Notes: generated by a model not told the origin, from the letters alone. Numbered from the stretch's first letter, positions 9,625-22,820 are shown. The stretch: DNA of 64,000 bases from Macrococcus sp. DPC7161 (GCF_004117835.1 NZ_SDSC01000001.1:661655-725654), one strand, 5' to 3'. Made by a program: numbers and translations.

Positions 9625-9975
9625 TTATTTAGCGCCGTCTTTTAAAAACTTAACTAAAGTATCTAAGTCTTTATCAGAAATTTTAGATTGGTCATGAGCT
9701 GGCATAGCCCCTTTACCCTCACGAATAATTTTCTTAAAAGCATCCGCTGGTTTAGAACTTCCTGCTAATTTAGGACCCATACCACCTTCTAAGTTTTGAC
9801 CATGACATGATGTACAGTTATCTTTTGCAAAAGTTTTTGCATCAAATTTTTGTTCTGTCTTAGCCCCTTCTTTACCTTCTTCTGCTTTATTAGCACCATG
9901 TGCTGATAAGAAGAAAATTAAGCCTACACCCATAAGCATAATCAGTAAAAAAGGAATTACTGGATTACGATTCAT
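9625..9975 (-). CDS. cccA: Membrane-anchored small cytochrome c (CccA type)
   Basis: A 116-residue c-type cytochrome of about 12 kDa. Residues 7-28 form an uncleaved membrane anchor; a charged linker follows, then a class I cytochrome domain with the heme site CTSCH (near 54-58) and a Met ligand in GAMPAH. It would carry electrons on the outer face of the membrane. The ATG at 9975 follows GGGAGG by 8 bases. As in Bacillus, it lies directly downstream of sigA. Confidence 0.88.
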   Translation of the reverse strand: MNRNPVIPFLLIMLMGVGLIFFLSAHGANKAEEGKEGAKTEQKFDAKTFAKDNCTSCHGQNLEGGMGPKLAGSSKPADAFKKIIREGKGAMPAHDQSKISDKDLDTLVKFLKDGAK

Positions 9976-10012
9976 TATTAAACCTCCCTTTATTTTCACC
10001 ATATACATATCT

Positions 10013-10040
10013 ATTTTATATTAAAAACAGTAGAAGTCAA
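10013..10040 (-). promoter_or_regulatory. Probable cccA promoter
   Basis: On the minus strand, TTGACT (10040-10035) and TAAAAT (10018-10013) are separated by 16 bases. They lie between the sigA stop and cccA. No terminator is visible after sigA, so readthrough is also possible. Confidence 0.5.
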
Positions 10041-10068
10041 AGCCATTTTTCATAAATTCGTCAAAAAT

Positions 10069-12941
<2,873 letters not shown>

Positions 12942-12957
12942 AATATCTCTCCCAACA

Positions 12958-13773
12958 CTAATTTGATTGGTTTTCTATTATATTTATGATTTCGTTAGCT
13001 GTTTCTTCAATTGCTTTATTTGAAACGTCAATGACTTGACAGCCAATTCGTGAAACAATTTCTTCAAAGTATTCAAGTTCTTCTAAAATCCTTTGATCTC
13101 TAGCATAATTCGCATCATTACTCAAACCTAATTGAACCAATCGTTCTTTTCTTATAGCATTTAATTTATTAGGATCAATCTTAAGTGCAATACATTTCTT
13201 TGGATCAATATTAAATAACATCTCTGGTGGGTCTACTTCAGGTACTAATGGCACATTCATCACTTTATACCTTTTATGCGCTAAATACTGACTTAATGGT
13301 GTCTTAGACGTTCTAGAAACACCAATCAATACGATATCTGCAATTGGCAACCCTCTTGGATCTTTACCATCATCATATTTTACAGCAAATTCAATTGCTT
13401 CAATCTTCTTAAAGTATTCTTCATCTAACTTATGAACCATACCAGGTTCATTTAAAGGTACTTCTTTTAAAACATCTTGTAGGATATTCATGAGAGGACC
13501 CATAATATCGACGTTTTGAATATTGTTTAATGCCAATTCACTCTGCATATAAGCTCTAATCTCTGGCTTAACCAATGTGTAGACAACAATCGTTTGTTGC
13601 TCCTTTGCTAAATTAATCACATCATCAACATTTTGAATGGTTTCAATATATGGAACTCTAATTGTTTCTACATGATGATTAAATTGTTTAAATTGAGAAA
13701 CACATGCTTTCGTAACAAGTTCAGCGGTTTCACCTACCGAATCAGATGCAATGATTAATTTAATATTCTTCAT
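12958..13773 (-). CDS. PpsR-family regulatory kinase/phosphorylase (YqfL)
   Basis: A 271-residue DUF299 protein, the bifunctional ADP-dependent kinase and Pi-dependent phosphorylase that inactivates and reactivates pyruvate phosphate dikinase. The N-terminal SDSVGETAE segment and the P-loop-like [11 protein letters not shown] (near 151-161) are diagnostic. It follows ccpN by 9 bases; in Bacillus the same pair (yqzB/yqfL) links gluconeogenic control to this enzyme. No dikinase gene is in the window. Confidence 0.9.
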   Translation of the reverse strand: MKNIKLIIASDSVGETAELVTKACVSQFKQFNHHVETIRVPYIETIQNVDDVINLAKEQQTIVVYTLVKPEIRAYMQSELALNNIQNVDIMGPLMNILQDVLKEVPLNEPGMVHKLDEEYFKKIEAIEFAVKYDDGKDPRGLPIADIVLIGVSRTSKTPLSQYLAHKRYKVMNVPLVPEVDPPEMLFNIDPKKCIALKIDPNKLNAIRKERLVQLGLSNDANYARDQRILEELEYFEEIVSRIGCQVIDVSNKAIEETANEIINIIENQSN

Positions 13774-13782
13774 AATAACTCC

Positions 13783-14415
13783 TTATTCTCCTTCTATTAA
13801 AGATACAAAAGCCTTTGTGATTGTTGTTTTAGTTATTCTTCCTGTCACTTCAAAATGTTGATCAACTTTATTTACTACTGGTAATGAATCAATTTCTTTT
13901 TCAATTAATAGTTTAGCAGCATATAGTAATAAATCATCTGGATAACATACTGAGATATTTGGCATTCTACTCATAAATACGTGCACAGGCAGCTCATGAA
14001 TATTCTGTCCTCCCATACTCGCTCTAAGTAAATCCTTTCTTGAACAAACTCCTACAAGGTGATTGTCATGGTTTGTTACAAACAATGTGCCGACATCCTC
14101 TAAAAACATCGTACATATTGCATCATAAGTAGTAATATCTTCATGTACAACTACAGGTAAAGATTGAAAGTCTCTAACTACAAATTTCTTAATAGATTGA
14201 CTAAGTAGTTGTGTACTTGATTTCCCCGTATAAAAATAACCAACACGTGGTCTAGCATCTAAGTAGCCTGCCATCGTTAAAATGGCAAGATCCGGCCTTA
14301 AAGTTGCTCTCGTTAAATTTAATTGTTCAGCAATTTTCTCACCCGTAATCGGTCCATCTTGCTTCACAATTTGTAGAATACGATCTTGCCTTTTATTGAG
14401 TTCTATATTAATCAC
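13783..14415 (-). CDS. ccpN: CcpN-type repressor (HTH plus two CBS domains)
   Basis: A 210-residue regulator of gluconeogenic genes. Residues about 5-65 are a winged helix (GEKIAEQLNLTRATLRPDLA), and about 75-205 hold two CBS domains, which bind nucleotides in this family. The gene heads the operon to ppsR, dnaG and sigA. The start is uncertain: GTG at 14415 gives the length of Bacillus CcpN, but it lies inside the sequence GAGGTGAT, which itself looks like the ribosome binding site for a codon 8 bases further on. Confidence 0.9.
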   Translation of the reverse strand: MINIELNKRQDRILQIVKQDGPITGEKIAEQLNLTRATLRPDLAILTMAGYLDARPRVGYFYTGKSSTQLLSQSIKKFVVRDFQSLPVVVHEDITTYDAICTMFLEDVGTLFVTNHDNHLVGVCSRKDLLRASMGGQNIHELPVHVFMSRMPNISVCYPDDLLLYAAKLLIEKEIDSLPVVNKVDQHFEVTGRITKTTITKAFVSLIEGE

Positions 14416-14442
14416 CTCATACAGACATAGTTAGTTAATTTT

Positions 14443-14471
14443 ATTATATGATTAGTTATAGTTTTTGACAA
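14443..14471 (-). promoter_or_regulatory. ccpN operon promoter
   Basis: On the minus strand, TTGTCA (14471-14466) and TATAAT (14448-14443) have an ideal 17-base spacer. This is a strong SigA promoter for ccpN-ppsR-dnaG-sigA, giving a leader of roughly 20 bases. Confidence 0.75.
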
Positions 14472-14486
14472 ATTTATAGCTTTTAA

Positions 14487-14515
14487 TTGAGTTCTCAAAC
14501 AAAACATGCTATATT
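14487..14515 (+). promoter_or_regulatory. glyS promoter
   Basis: TTGAGT (14487-14492) and TATATT (14510-14515) with a 17-base spacer lie just upstream of the T-box leader. The promoter is divergent from that of ccpN. Confidence 0.7.
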
Positions 14516-14519
14516 TTTG

Positions 14520-14664
14520 TTAAGCGAGTTAAGAATGGTGAAAGCTTAACAAATAAATTGGCATAACAATACAATAATTAAAGTTGAGTGGATACACTAA
14601 TTTGGGTGGAACCGCGGGTATATATACTCGTCCCAAGGCAATTTTTTGCCTTGGGACTTTTTTT
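14520..14664 (+). promoter_or_regulatory. T-box riboswitch, glyS leader
   Basis: The T-box core TGGGTGGAACCGCG lies near 14603-14616. The terminator stem TCCCAAGGCA (14631-14640) with TGCCTTGGGA (14647-14656) and a T-run follow. Uncharged tRNA-Gly would pair with the core and favour the antiterminator, inducing glyS. A likely specifier is the GGC glycine codon at 14560-14562, though I did not fold stem I fully. Confidence 0.92.
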
Positions 14665-14699
14665 ATTCAACTTTAAACATATATCAAGGAGGCAAAATC

Positions 14700-16088
14700 A
14701 TGACTAAAACAATGGAACAAATCGTAAACCTTGCCAAACATCGTGGATTCGTATTTCCTGGAAGTGAAATCTATGGTGGTTTAGCCAACACTTGGGACTA
14801 TGGTCCATTAGGTGTAGAATTAAAAAATAACGTTAAAAAAGCTTGGTGGTTAAAATTCGTACAACAATCTCCTTACAATGTGGGATTAGATGCAGCGATT
14901 TTAATGAATCCAAAAACATGGGAAGCAAGTGGTCATTTATCAAACTTTAACGATCCGATGATTGATAATAAAGATTCTAAAATTCGTTACCGTGCAGATA
15001 AACTAATTGAAGATTATATGCACAATGTCGAAGGTGATGAAAACTTTATCGCTGACGGAATGAGTTTTGAAGATATGAAAAAATTCATCGATGATAAAGG
15101 CATTGTATGTGCTGAATCTGGTACTGCAAATTGGACAGACATCCGTCAATTCAATTTAATGTTTAAAACATTCCAAGGTGTTACTGAATCGAGTACAAAT
15201 GAAATCTTCTTACGCCCTGAAACAGCACAAGGTATTTTCGTTAACTATAAAAATGTTCAGCGCTCTATGCGTAAAAAATTACCATTCGGTATTGCACAAG
15301 TTGGTAAATCATTCCGTAATGAAATTACACCGGGTAACTTTATTTTTAGAACACGTGAATTTGAACAAATGGAATTAGAATTCTTCTGTAAGCCAGGAAC
15401 TGAAATTGAATGGCAAAATTACTGGAAAGAATATGCTTCTAATTGGTTAAAAACATTAGGTATTAAAGAAGAAAATACTAAATTACGCGATCATGATGAA
15501 GACGAATTATCACACTACTCTAACGCAACAACTGATATAGAATATAAATTCCCGTTCGGTTGGGGTGAACTTTGGGGTATTGCGAGCCGTACTGACTTTG
15601 ACTTAAAAGCGCATATGGCAGTATCAGGTGAAGACTTCACATATCACGACCAAGAAACAAATGAAAAATATGTACCATACTGTATCGAACCATCATTAGG
15701 TGCTGATCGTGTAACATTAGCATTCTTATGTGATGCATATGAAGAAGAAACTTTAGAAGGTGGCGATGTGAGAACAGTAATGCACTTCCACCCTGCACTT
15801 GCACCATATAAAGCAGCAATTTTACCACTAAGCAAAAAATTATCAGCTGATGCAATTAAAGTTTATGAAGAATTAAGTCAATATTTTGCGATTGATTTTG
15901 ATGAAAGTCAATCAATTGGTAAACGTTACCGTCGTCAAGATGAAATCGGTACACCATATTGTATTACATTTGACTTCGATTCATTAGAAGATCAACAAGT
16001 TACTGTACGTGACCGTGATACGATGGAACAAGTACGTATGCCTATTTCAGAATTAAAATCATTCTTAGAAGAAAAAATTAGATTTTAA
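14700..16088 (+). CDS. glyS: Glycyl-tRNA synthetase (single-chain, alpha2)
   Basis: A 462-residue class II synthetase of the eukaryote/archaea-like alpha2 type used by staphylococci. It begins with the [14 protein letters not shown] segment and shows class II motif 2 ([21 protein letters not shown]) and motif 3 ([13 protein letters not shown]). An anticodon-binding domain fills the last 100 residues. The ATG at 14700 has AAGGAGG 7 bases upstream; an in-frame TTG/ATG within the T-box terminator is not a plausible start. Confidence 0.97.
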   Translation: MTKTMEQIVNLAKHRGFVFPGSEIYGGLANTWDYGPLGVELKNNVKKAWWLKFVQQSPYNVGLDAAILMNPKTWEASGHLSNFNDPMIDNKDSKIRYRADKLIEDYMHNVEGDENFIADGMSFEDMKKFIDDKGIVCAESGTANWTDIRQFNLMFKTFQGVTESSTNEIFLRPETAQGIFVNYKNVQRSMRKKLPFGIAQVGKSFRNEITPGNFIFRTREFEQMELEFFCKPGTEIEWQNYWKEYASNWLKTLGIKEENTKLRDHDEDELSHYSNATTDIEYKFPFGWGELWGIASRTDFDLKAHMAVSGEDFTYHDQETNEKYVPYCIEPSLGADRVTLAFLCDAYEEETLEGGDVRTVMHFHPALAPYKAAILPLSKKLSADAIKVYEELSQYFAIDFDESQSIGKRYRRQDEIGTPYCITFDFDSLEDQQVTVRDRDTMEQVRMPISELKSFLEEKIRF

Positions 16089-16094
16089 TTTATA

Positions 16095-16127
16095 AAAAAT
16101 TCCGTTGAGCTATCAACGGAATTTTTT
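16095..16127. terminator. Bidirectional terminator, glyS and recO
   Basis: A perfect 14-bp stem (16095-16108 with 16113-16126) has a GCTA loop and A/T flanks on both sides. It sits between the convergent stop codons. Confidence 0.9.
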
Positions 16128-16867
16128 TATAGATTTAATTGTTTTATAATTTGTCTGCTCTTTAAGTGAACTCCAATAAATTCATCATATAGTAAAAACA
16201 TTAGATGTTCCATTTCTTTTAAATACTCGTCACTGATGTTTAGATTTACTTCTTGCTCAATTGGCAAATGATAAAGTAGATGCATAAAATATAAACTTCT
16301 ATTTTGTATTTTAAACGCATGTTCATCATCAAGAAGCCCTTGTTTCGTGATGGGTGAATTGTACTTAATAGAATAAGCTACAAACTTTTCTTGATTACCA
16401 TGATTTTCATGCATCGACCAATGAAAAATTGGTGTAAACCCATATAACGGCATACACTTTAAGCCTACCAAAATCCCTATTAATTTAGGCTTAATGCCTT
16501 GATCTAATTGATCTAAACCTAACTGCAATAATTGAAAATAAAATTTAGAAACATCATGTTCCTCAATTGCTTTATCAATAGTTTCACAAATGAGTTGGCA
16601 ATATGTTAGTTTTTCAATATCTAGTCGTAATTCATAATGACTCTTAATCGTATCTATCGAACTTAATGTCCCCATACCTTTAAATTGGCTATAAATAAAT
16701 ATATTTTCATAAAATAAATCTAGACCTGCACCATATTTATTTGATTTTCGAGCATTTCTTGCCATCAGTGTTGTCTTTACACCATGTTCACTTAGAAAAG
16801 TAACAATTAAATGATGATCACCATAAGGTATTCTCTTTATGACAATCCCTTTTGTTTTTTTGAGCAT
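16127..16867 (-). CDS. recO: DNA repair protein RecO
   Basis: A 246-residue RecO, which loads RecA with RecF and RecR at gaps. The N-terminal OB fold (KGIVIKRIPYGDHHLIVTFLSEHG) is clear; the C-terminal helical domain is divergent, as is usual. The start overlaps the era stop by one base. It is the last gene of the phoH-ybeY-dgkA-cdd-era-recO cluster. Confidence 0.93.
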   Translation of the reverse strand: MLKKTKGIVIKRIPYGDHHLIVTFLSEHGVKTTLMARNARKSNKYGAGLDLFYENIFIYSQFKGMGTLSSIDTIKSHYELRLDIEKLTYCQLICETIDKAIEEHDVSKFYFQLLQLGLDQLDQGIKPKLIGILVGLKCMPLYGFTPIFHWSMHENHGNQEKFVAYSIKYNSPITKQGLLDDEHAFKIQNRSLYFMHLLYHLPIEQEVNLNISDEYLKEMEHLMFLLYDEFIGVHLKSRQIIKQLNL

Positions 16868-17769
16868 TAATACTCATCTTCTCTGTAGCCAATTTGTCTA
16901 ATAAAATTAGGTTTGTTTCTCCAATCTTTTTGAACTTTTACCCATAATTCTAAATAGACCTTTGAGCCTAATAACATTTCTATATCTCTTCTTGCCATTG
17001 TACCGATTTTTTTAAGCATTGCACCTTTTTTACCGATGATAATGCCTTTTTGCGATTCACGTTCAATATAAATCGTTGCTTCAACACGCACTTTATCTTC
17101 ATCTTCTCGCTTCATTTTTTCTACATTTACACCAATCGCATGAGGTATTTCTTGAGATGTTAAATGTAATGCTTTTTCACGAATAAGTTCAGCAACAATA
17201 AAATGTTCAGGGTGATCTGATATTTGGTCTTTAGGATAGAACATTGGTCCTTCAGGCAAATATGACCCTAAAACCTCTACCAGTCTGTCTACATTATTAC
17301 CTTGTAATGCTGAAATTGGAATGATTTCTGCAAATGGTAATAAATCTTTATATTTTTCAATTTCTTTAATTAACTCATCTGGATGAATTAAATCAATTTT
17401 ATTTAAAACTAAAAATATTGGTGTCTTACTGTTTTTTAACATTTCAACAATGTACTCATCGCCACGACCGAGACTTTCTTCAACATTGACCATAAATAAA
17501 ATAGCATCCACTTCTCTTAAAGTATTTTTAGCTACTTTCATCATGTAATCGCCTAAAACATGTTTAGGTTTATGTATTCCAGGCGTATCGATAAAGATGA
17601 TTTGAGAGTCATCAGTCGTTAATACACCTTGTACTTTATTTCTAGTTGTTTGTGCTTTATCAGACATTATTGCAACTTTTTGTCCTAACACTTTATTCAT
17701 AAATGTTGATTTACCAACATTTGGCCTACCAATTATGGCCACAAAACCTGATTTAAAATTATTTGACAT
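16867..17769 (-). CDS. era: GTPase Era
   Basis: A 300-residue Era, which binds the 3' end of 16S rRNA during 30S assembly. G1 is GRPNVGKST (residues 15-23), G3 is DTPG near 61-64, and G4 is NKID near 123-126. A C-terminal KH domain carries [15 protein letters not shown]. It overlaps the end of cdd by 11 bases. Confidence 0.97.
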   Translation of the reverse strand: MSNNFKSGFVAIIGRPNVGKSTFMNKVLGQKVAIMSDKAQTTRNKVQGVLTTDDSQIIFIDTPGIHKPKHVLGDYMMKVAKNTLREVDAILFMVNVEESLGRGDEYIVEMLKNSKTPIFLVLNKIDLIHPDELIKEIEKYKDLLPFAEIIPISALQGNNVDRLVEVLGSYLPEGPMFYPKDQISDHPEHFIVAELIREKALHLTSQEIPHAIGVNVEKMKREDEDKVRVEATIYIERESQKGIIIGKKGAMLKKIGTMARRDIEMLLGSKVYLELWVKVQKDWRNKPNFIRQIGYREDEY

Positions 17770-18166
17770 CTTCTAAGTCCCTTCCCGAAAATCCTAGTGG
17801 TAATAATTCATCAACTGTACGCTGAATGACATCACCTTTTATGTTTGTTAAATAAACAACCATATCATCTTCACACATTTCTTTAATCACTTGACGACAA
17901 GAGCCGCACGGAGATGATGGTGTTTCAGTATCAGTTGTTATCACCAAAGCTTCGAAATCACATGGTTTATAACCAGCAGCAATAGCAGAAACAAACGCCG
18001 TTCTCTCCGCACAAATTGTATCTCCATAAGCAGCATTTTCGACATTACAACCATTGAAAGTTGTACCATCTTTACAAATTAAATATGCGCCTACTTTAAA
18101 TTTTGAATAGGGTGCATAAGCATTATCTCTAGATTTTAATACGCCTTCAAACCATTCTTTTTTCAT
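17759..18166 (-). CDS. cdd: Cytidine deaminase
   Basis: A 135-residue tetrameric-type cytidine deaminase in pyrimidine salvage. The zinc and catalytic residues are in CAERTA and PCGSCRQ. Two adjacent ATG codons could start it; the one at 18166 has AAGG at 8 bases, the one at 18169 at 5 bases. I chose 18166. It lies 3' of dgkA as in Bacillus. Confidence 0.95.
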   Translation of the reverse strand: MKKEWFEGVLKSRDNAYAPYSKFKVGAYLICKDGTTFNGCNVENAAYGDTICAERTAFVSAIAAGYKPCDFEALVITTDTETPSSPCGSCRQVIKEMCEDDMVVYLTNIKGDVIQRTVDELLPLGFSGRDLEDVK

Positions 18167-18245
18167 CATTATCACCTTTTTTATATTATTTTAATTATAT
18201 ATATTTCTTTATTTTTTCTGATATGTAGTTTGTTGAATGCTTTAT

Positions 18246-18593
18246 CTATTGCATTGATTTGATGATGTACGGAACAAAAATCATTAACCCAATGATTAAA
18301 CTCATTATACTCGCTAATAGTACCGCAAATGCAGCAGTATCTTTTGCATGCTTTGCAAATTCATGATAGTCTTCAGTCACTAAGTCAACGACATATTCAA
18401 CTGAAGTATTGATTACTTCCATAAATAGTACTGTGAAAATAGCGATAATCAAAAACAACCATTCTACCTTAGAAACATTAAAGCATATCCCTAATGTAAT
18501 AACTATCACTGATGCAATGAGATGTAATACAAAGTTTATGTCCTTTTTTAATAAAGTCATACATCCTTGTAGAGGATAAATAAAGCGTTTCAT
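18246..18593 (-). CDS. dgkA: Undecaprenol/diacylglycerol kinase family (DgkA)
   Basis: A 115-residue membrane protein with three transmembrane helices. The family active-site motif is seen as EVINTSVEYVVD, followed by KDTAAFAVLL. Firmicute members phosphorylate undecaprenol to regenerate the carrier lipid of wall synthesis. It starts 2 bases after the ybeY stop. Confidence 0.93.
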   Translation of the reverse strand: MKRFIYPLQGCMTLLKKDINFVLHLIASVIVITLGICFNVSKVEWLFLIIAIFTVLFMEVINTSVEYVVDLVTEDYHEFAKHAKDTAAFAVLLASIMSLIIGLMIFVPYIIKSMQ

Positions 18594-18595
18594 AT

Positions 18596-19060
18596 TTAAT
18601 CTCTCGTTAAGCCAAATGCATTTAATATTTCATCTTGTCTACCAAACATCTTCTTTTCGTCACTCTCATTCATATGATCGTAGCCAAGTAAATGTAAGAA
18701 TCCATGTAAAGCTAAAAAGCCTAGTTCTCTTTCAAATGAGTGTCCGTATCTTTCTGCTTGTTCTTTCGCACGTTCGATACAAATAATAATATCTCCTAAA
18801 ACACGAATAGATTCCGGCATTTCAAAATCTTCATCTTCGCCTTCTTCTAATGCAAAACTAATCACATCTGTTACTTGATCTTTATTGCGATACGTTTTAT
18901 TAATTGATTGAATTTCTTCTTCTGTTACGAAAGAAACTGAAACTTCTGCTTCTTCTTCAATACCTTCTTCATTACTTGCGAAAGTAAGTAATGCTTCAAT
19001 ATCTTGCATCGCTTTTTCTGAAACTAAATTATCTTCATCTAAAAAATCTATCGTTAACAT
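18596..19060 (-). CDS. ybeY: Endoribonuclease YbeY
   Basis: A 154-residue metal-dependent RNase acting in 16S rRNA 3' maturation and ribosome quality control. The zinc site [11 protein letters not shown] (H-x3-H-x5-H) lies near residues 124-134. It overlaps the phoH stop by one base. Confidence 0.96.
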   Translation of the reverse strand: MLTIDFLDEDNLVSEKAMQDIEALLTFASNEEGIEEEAEVSVSFVTEEEIQSINKTYRNKDQVTDVISFALEEGEDEDFEMPESIRVLGDIIICIERAKEQAERYGHSFERELGFLALHGFLHLLGYDHMNESDEKKMFGRQDEILNAFGLTRD

Positions 19061-20004
19061 TATACGTCCCCCTCATAAGCGTTGATAATTTTTCCTACCA
19101 ATGGATGTCTGACAACATCTAATGCGTCAAATTTATGGATAGCAATACCTTTAACTTTTGATAATCTTGATTCAGCTTCAATTAGTCCACTTTTAACGCC
19201 TCGTGGTAAATCTATTTGGGTTTCATCTCCTGTAATAACCATTTTCGACCCAAATCCTAATCGTGTTAAAAACATTTTCATTTGAGGATGCGTTGTATTT
19301 TGTGCTTCATCCAAAATAATAAATGCATCTTCTAAAGTACGACCGCGCATATATGCTAAAGGTGCAATTTCAATAACACCACGTTCAATTAACCTTTCGG
19401 TATGTTCTTTACCTAATACAAAATGCAAACCATCATAAAGAGGTCTTAAATAAGGATCTACTTTCTCTTTTAAATCACCAGGTAGGAAACCTAAAGATTC
19501 TCCTGCTTCAACAGCAGGACGTGTTAATACAATTTTTTTTACTGTTCCAGCTCTTAGTTCTTTTAAAGCCATAACCACTGCTAAAAAAGTTTTCCCAGTA
19601 CCAGCTGGCCCAATCCCGAATACTAAATCATTATTTTTGATTTGATGTACATATAATCGTTGACTTAAAGTTTTAGCTCTAATGGCTTTGCCATTCGCAT
19701 CTTTTGTTATTTCTTCATCATAAAGCTGACTCAGATGCTTGATTGTTCCATTTTTCGACATCATTACAGCGGATTGTACATCTTTAAACGTAACTTGACT
19801 TCCTTTTTGAATAATTTTGATTAAATTTTCAATCAGTTGAACTGTTTGTTCTACAGCAACTGCATCTCCCTCAACTGTAAGTTCTGAACCACGTGTATGG
19901 ATTTCAACATTAAATACTTCCTCTAAATACATGATATGTTCATCGTGATTACCAACAATTGATTGAGCTTCGTTTAAATTTTCAAAAATAATTGGATTTG
20001 GCAT
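19060..20004 (-). CDS. phoH: PhoH-family ATPase
   Basis: A 314-residue PhoH/YlaK-type P-loop ATPase. Walker A is GPAGTGKT near 133-140 and the DEAQN Walker B region is near 230. An N-terminal KH-like domain precedes the ATPase core. The family is linked to RNA metabolism through its constant pairing with ybeY, as here, but its substrate is not known. Confidence 0.93.
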   Translation of the reverse strand: MPNPIIFENLNEAQSIVGNHDEHIMYLEEVFNVEIHTRGSELTVEGDAVAVEQTVQLIENLIKIIQKGSQVTFKDVQSAVMMSKNGTIKHLSQLYDEEITKDANGKAIRAKTLSQRLYVHQIKNNDLVFGIGPAGTGKTFLAVVMALKELRAGTVKKIVLTRPAVEAGESLGFLPGDLKEKVDPYLRPLYDGLHFVLGKEHTERLIERGVIEIAPLAYMRGRTLEDAFIILDEAQNTTHPQMKMFLTRLGFGSKMVITGDETQIDLPRGVKSGLIEAESRLSKVKGIAIHKFDALDVVRHPLVGKIINAYEGDV

Positions 20005-20056
20005 TAAAAAACTCCCTTTTTATTATTACTTTAACTGTATCAAAACTCATTGAAAC

Positions 20057-20503
20057 TCACAATTTATTTATCTTTATCTCGCTCTGTAATTGCATTATTT
20101 GTTCATTTTTATTTCGACATTGTAAACTTTGAATATTATTAATTTGAATATGAGGATTTATTTTTAATAAATGTTGTATAAATTGAACCATTTCTTTTGG
20201 TTTAACGATTTGTATATTTTGTTGTTGATCTACGATTTCTAAGTAGATATGTTTGCCGTATGGCACCATATTAATGAATTGAATGGCTTGAATATCAATC
20301 TTTATTTTTTGAAAGCCTTTAATAATAATCAAAATATCATCAATAATATAGCTTTCATTGATGATTAAATAGATTAAAATAATACCTAATAAAAATGCGA
20401 TGATGCCACTTTTAATACTTAGTACGGCGCCCAAAATCATTAATATAAAAATCATACTCACCCAAACATATTGTATCGTGCTAATGATACTGTGATACTT
20501 CAT
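20057..20503 (-). CDS. Unrecognised two-helix membrane protein
   Basis: A 148-residue protein I do not recognise. Residues about 8-55 form two hydrophobic helices. The rest is a soluble domain with alternating beta-like hydrophobic residues (KIDIQAIQFINMV, HIYLEIVD, IQIVKPKEMVQFIQ), suggesting a PH-like or small beta fold on the cytoplasmic side. The ATG at 20503 follows GAGGTGATT by the usual spacing. It precedes phoH after a 52-base gap and lies after a terminator, so it probably heads the phoH-recO transcript. Confidence 0.75.
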   Translation of the reverse strand: MKYHSIISTIQYVWVSMIFILMILGAVLSIKSGIIAFLLGIILIYLIINESYIIDDILIIIKGFQKIKIDIQAIQFINMVPYGKHIYLEIVDQQQNIQIVKPKEMVQFIQHLLKINPHIQINNIQSLQCRNKNEQIMQLQSEIKINKL

Positions 20504-20551
20504 AAGAATCACCTCAGTTTAATAGTAGCAAATGAGCCAAAAAGAGCAATA

Positions 20552-20577
20552 AAAAAAGCACCTGAGGGTGCTTTTTT
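20552..20577 (-). terminator. Terminator after the floA operon
   Basis: The GCACC/GGTGC stem with TGAG loop (20558-20571) is flanked by long A/T runs, extending the stem. It overlaps the stop codon of the upstream coiled-coil gene and separates the nfeD-floA unit from the phoH unit. Confidence 0.85.
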
Positions 20578-21109
20578 ATCTTAAACTTTTCGGTTTATTT
20601 AACACTTCTGACAAAATAATACCATTGACTAAACTTTTTTTAGATAAATCCAATTCGAATTGTGCATTTTCAATATCTTGTTCCATCATTAGACTTTGAA
20701 TGCGATTGATTTTTTGTCTCTCTGATAAATGTGGATCAGCTTGAATTCGATCTATTTTTTCATTTATTGACAAATGATGATTTTTAATTTCTGAAACTTT
20801 TTGTCTACTTTGCTTATTTTGTTTTTCTTTCACTTTATTTTGTTCTTGTTGCATTCTGTTTGATACTGTTTCAGCTTCACTAAGAACTTTCTTACCTGTA
20901 TTTTCAATCTTTTTAACATTTTTATTTACACGTGCTTCAAACGCTTTAATTTGCTCTATTTTAGACTTTTGTCTTTGTTCTTTTTCAGCATGCTTTTGCA
21001 CCTTTGTTTTATAAGGTGTTTGTTTCTTTTTCTTTTTATTTTCTTCTGCAATCCATTCATAAATTGAATAAATCACACCAAGAATAAATAGAATTAATCC
21101 GATACTCAT
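20576..21109 (-). CDS. Unrecognised membrane-anchored coiled-coil protein
   Basis: A 177-residue protein I do not recognise. Residues 3-22 form one N-terminal transmembrane helix, followed at once by a Lys-rich patch. Residues about 35-160 are strongly charged (Glu, Lys, Gln) with a heptad-like pattern, predicting a long cytoplasmic coiled coil. It starts 11 bases after floA and is probably cotranscribed with floA and nfeD, so a role in flotillin-containing membrane domains is a reasonable inference only. Confidence 0.8.
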   Translation of the reverse strand: MSIGLILFILGVIYSIYEWIAEENKKKKKQTPYKTKVQKHAEKEQRQKSKIEQIKAFEARVNKNVKKIENTGKKVLSEAETVSNRMQQEQNKVKEKQNKQSRQKVSEIKNHHLSINEKIDRIQADPHLSERQKINRIQSLMMEQDIENAQFELDLSKKSLVNGIILSEVLNKPKSLR

Positions 21110-21120
21110 ATTATCACCCT

Positions 21121-22119
21121 TTATTTTTTAGGTGTTTCACTATTCGTACTGCTGTCACTCATTTTATTAATCGCATTACGCATGCCTGTATCTGATTCAA
21201 CATTCTTCATGTTTAAGTAATCCATTACACCTAAATTACCTTCTTTTAATGCTTTCGCCATTGCAAGCGGTACTTCTGCTTCAGCTTCTACTACTTTAGC
21301 ACGCATTTCTTGTACACGTGCTTTCATTTCTTGTTCTTGTGCAACGGCCATCGCACGACGCTCTTCAGCTTTCGCTTGAGCGATATTTTTATCTGCTAAC
21401 GCTTGTTCAGTTTGTAAATCTGCACCAATGTTTTTGCCGATATCTACATCTGCAATATCAATCGATAGAATTTCAAATGCAGTACCACTATCTAAACCTT
21501 TTCCTAAAACCGTTTGTGAAATCATATCTGGGTTTTCTAAAACTGATGTATGTGACGCACTTGAACCAATTGTTGATACAATCCCTTCACCAACACGTGC
21601 AACGATTGTTTCTTCACCAGCTCCACCGACTAATCTTTCGATATTTGCACGTACTGTAATTCTCGCTTTTGCTTTTACTTCAATACCATTCATAGCAACA
21701 CCTGCAATAAATGGTGTTTCAATAACTTTAGGGTTTACAGACATTTGAACCGCTTCTAAAACGTCACGACCAGCAAGGTCAATCGCTGCACCACGTTCAA
21801 AAGGCAAGTTAATATCTGCACGTTGTGCTGCAATAATCGCATCAACTACTCTATCAACGTTACCACCAGCTAAGTAATGTGACTCTAATTGATTTGTCGT
21901 TAAATGTAATCCTGCTTTATGTGCTTTAATTAATGGATCAATAACACGTCTTGGTGATACACGACGTAAACGCATCCCTACTAATGTACCAATACCAACT
22001 TTAACACCCGCTGCTAATGCAGAAATCCAAAGTCCAACTGGTACAAATGAAAATAAAATCATCAACAAGATAAAGCCGACGATACAAATGATACCGATAA
22101 ATACAAAAGAACTTGTCAT
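21121..22119 (-). CDS. floA: Flotillin-like protein FloA
   Basis: A 332-residue YqfA/FloA-type scaffold of functional membrane microdomains. Two hydrophobic segments near residues 5-55 anchor it, an SPFH-like domain follows, and residues about 235-300 are the Ala/Glu-rich coiled coil ([33 protein letters not shown] pattern, shown here only to describe composition by its EA repeats). The ATG at 22119 follows AGGAG by 7-8 bases. It is cotranscribed with the nfeD gene upstream. Confidence 0.94.
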   Translation of the reverse strand: MTSSFVFIGIICIVGFILLMILFSFVPVGLWISALAAGVKVGIGTLVGMRLRRVSPRRVIDPLIKAHKAGLHLTTNQLESHYLAGGNVDRVVDAIIAAQRADINLPFERGAAIDLAGRDVLEAVQMSVNPKVIETPFIAGVAMNGIEVKAKARITVRANIERLVGGAGEETIVARVGEGIVSTIGSSASHTSVLENPDMISQTVLGKGLDSGTAFEILSIDIADVDIGKNIGADLQTEQALADKNIAQAKAEERRAMAVAQEQEMKARVQEMRAKVVEAEAEVPLAMAKALKEGNLGVMDYLNMKNVESDTGMRNAINKMSDSSTNSETPKK

Positions 22120-22129
22120 AATCATTCTC

Positions 22130-22765
22130 CTATTCTATTATTTCTTCTACTACTACTCGTGTTCCTTCAACATATATAATTTTTACCTGAACACCACGTT
22201 TAATAAAACTACCATTTGAAACTGCATCAATTCGCTCATTGCCAAACTTAATTATGCCTGCAGGTCTTAATTCAGTCATCGTTTCTGCAACTTGATTGAT
22301 TAAGTACGAACGGTCATCATGAGAGGTATAGCCAGATGCTTTGTTTGTTGAATCCAATAACACAATTTCAGAAAGTAACGGCATTTTTCTTTTTAATACT
22401 TTCTTAATCCATAACCATTCAATTAGACCAACTAAAATACTAATTGAAACAAACATTAACATTTGCCACATATTATCACCAACTAACATAAAGCTAGCAA
22501 TAATACACCCAATACCTAGTAACCCTAGAATTGCACCTACTACAAATAACTCAATGATGATCAATATGACACCCGTAGTAAATAATACAAGTATTAGTGC
22601 ATCCATTGTATTCATATAGATGTTTAAAATTATAAATCCTAGGCCACCAATTAGCGCTAAAACACCTGCAAAGTTAAACTTCTTACTATACAACTGCCAT
22701 ATAAACATCGTTGTCATTAATAACATCAGTATTAACAACAGTAACTGGTATTGCCATTCAACCAT
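22130..22765 (-). CDS. NfeD-family membrane protein (YqeZ type)
   Basis: A 211-residue NfeD protein, the regular partner of flotillins. Five or so transmembrane helices fill residues about 5-130, and a C-terminal OB-fold domain follows ([32 protein letters not shown]). It lacks the N-terminal serine protease domain of long NfeD proteins. The ATG at 22765 has a GGAGGTG site 6 bases upstream. Confidence 0.88.
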   Translation of the reverse strand: MVEWQYQLLLLILMLLMTTMFIWQLYSKKFNFAGVLALIGGLGFIILNIYMNTMDALILVLFTTGVILIIIELFVVGAILGLLGIGCIIASFMLVGDNMWQMLMFVSISILVGLIEWLWIKKVLKRKMPLLSEIVLLDSTNKASGYTSHDDRSYLINQVAETMTELRPAGIIKFGNERIDAVSNGSFIKRGVQVKIIYVEGTRVVVEEIIE

Positions 22766-22791
22766 AAGACACCTCCATTCCGTATAATTTA

Positions 22792-22820
22792 AGTATATTT
22801 TTTCAACATTCACATTACAA
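22792..22820 (-). promoter_or_regulatory. nfeD-floA promoter
   Basis: On the minus strand, TTGTAA (22820-22815) and TATACT (22797-22792) are separated by 17 bases, 27 bases before the nfeD start. The rest of the gap up to the rpsU terminator shows nothing else. Confidence 0.6.

Noticed and set aside
21318..21748. Two frames over 100 codons antisense to floA
   Set aside because: They are shadows of the Ala/Glu-rich coiled-coil codons of floA, with no SD or promoter.
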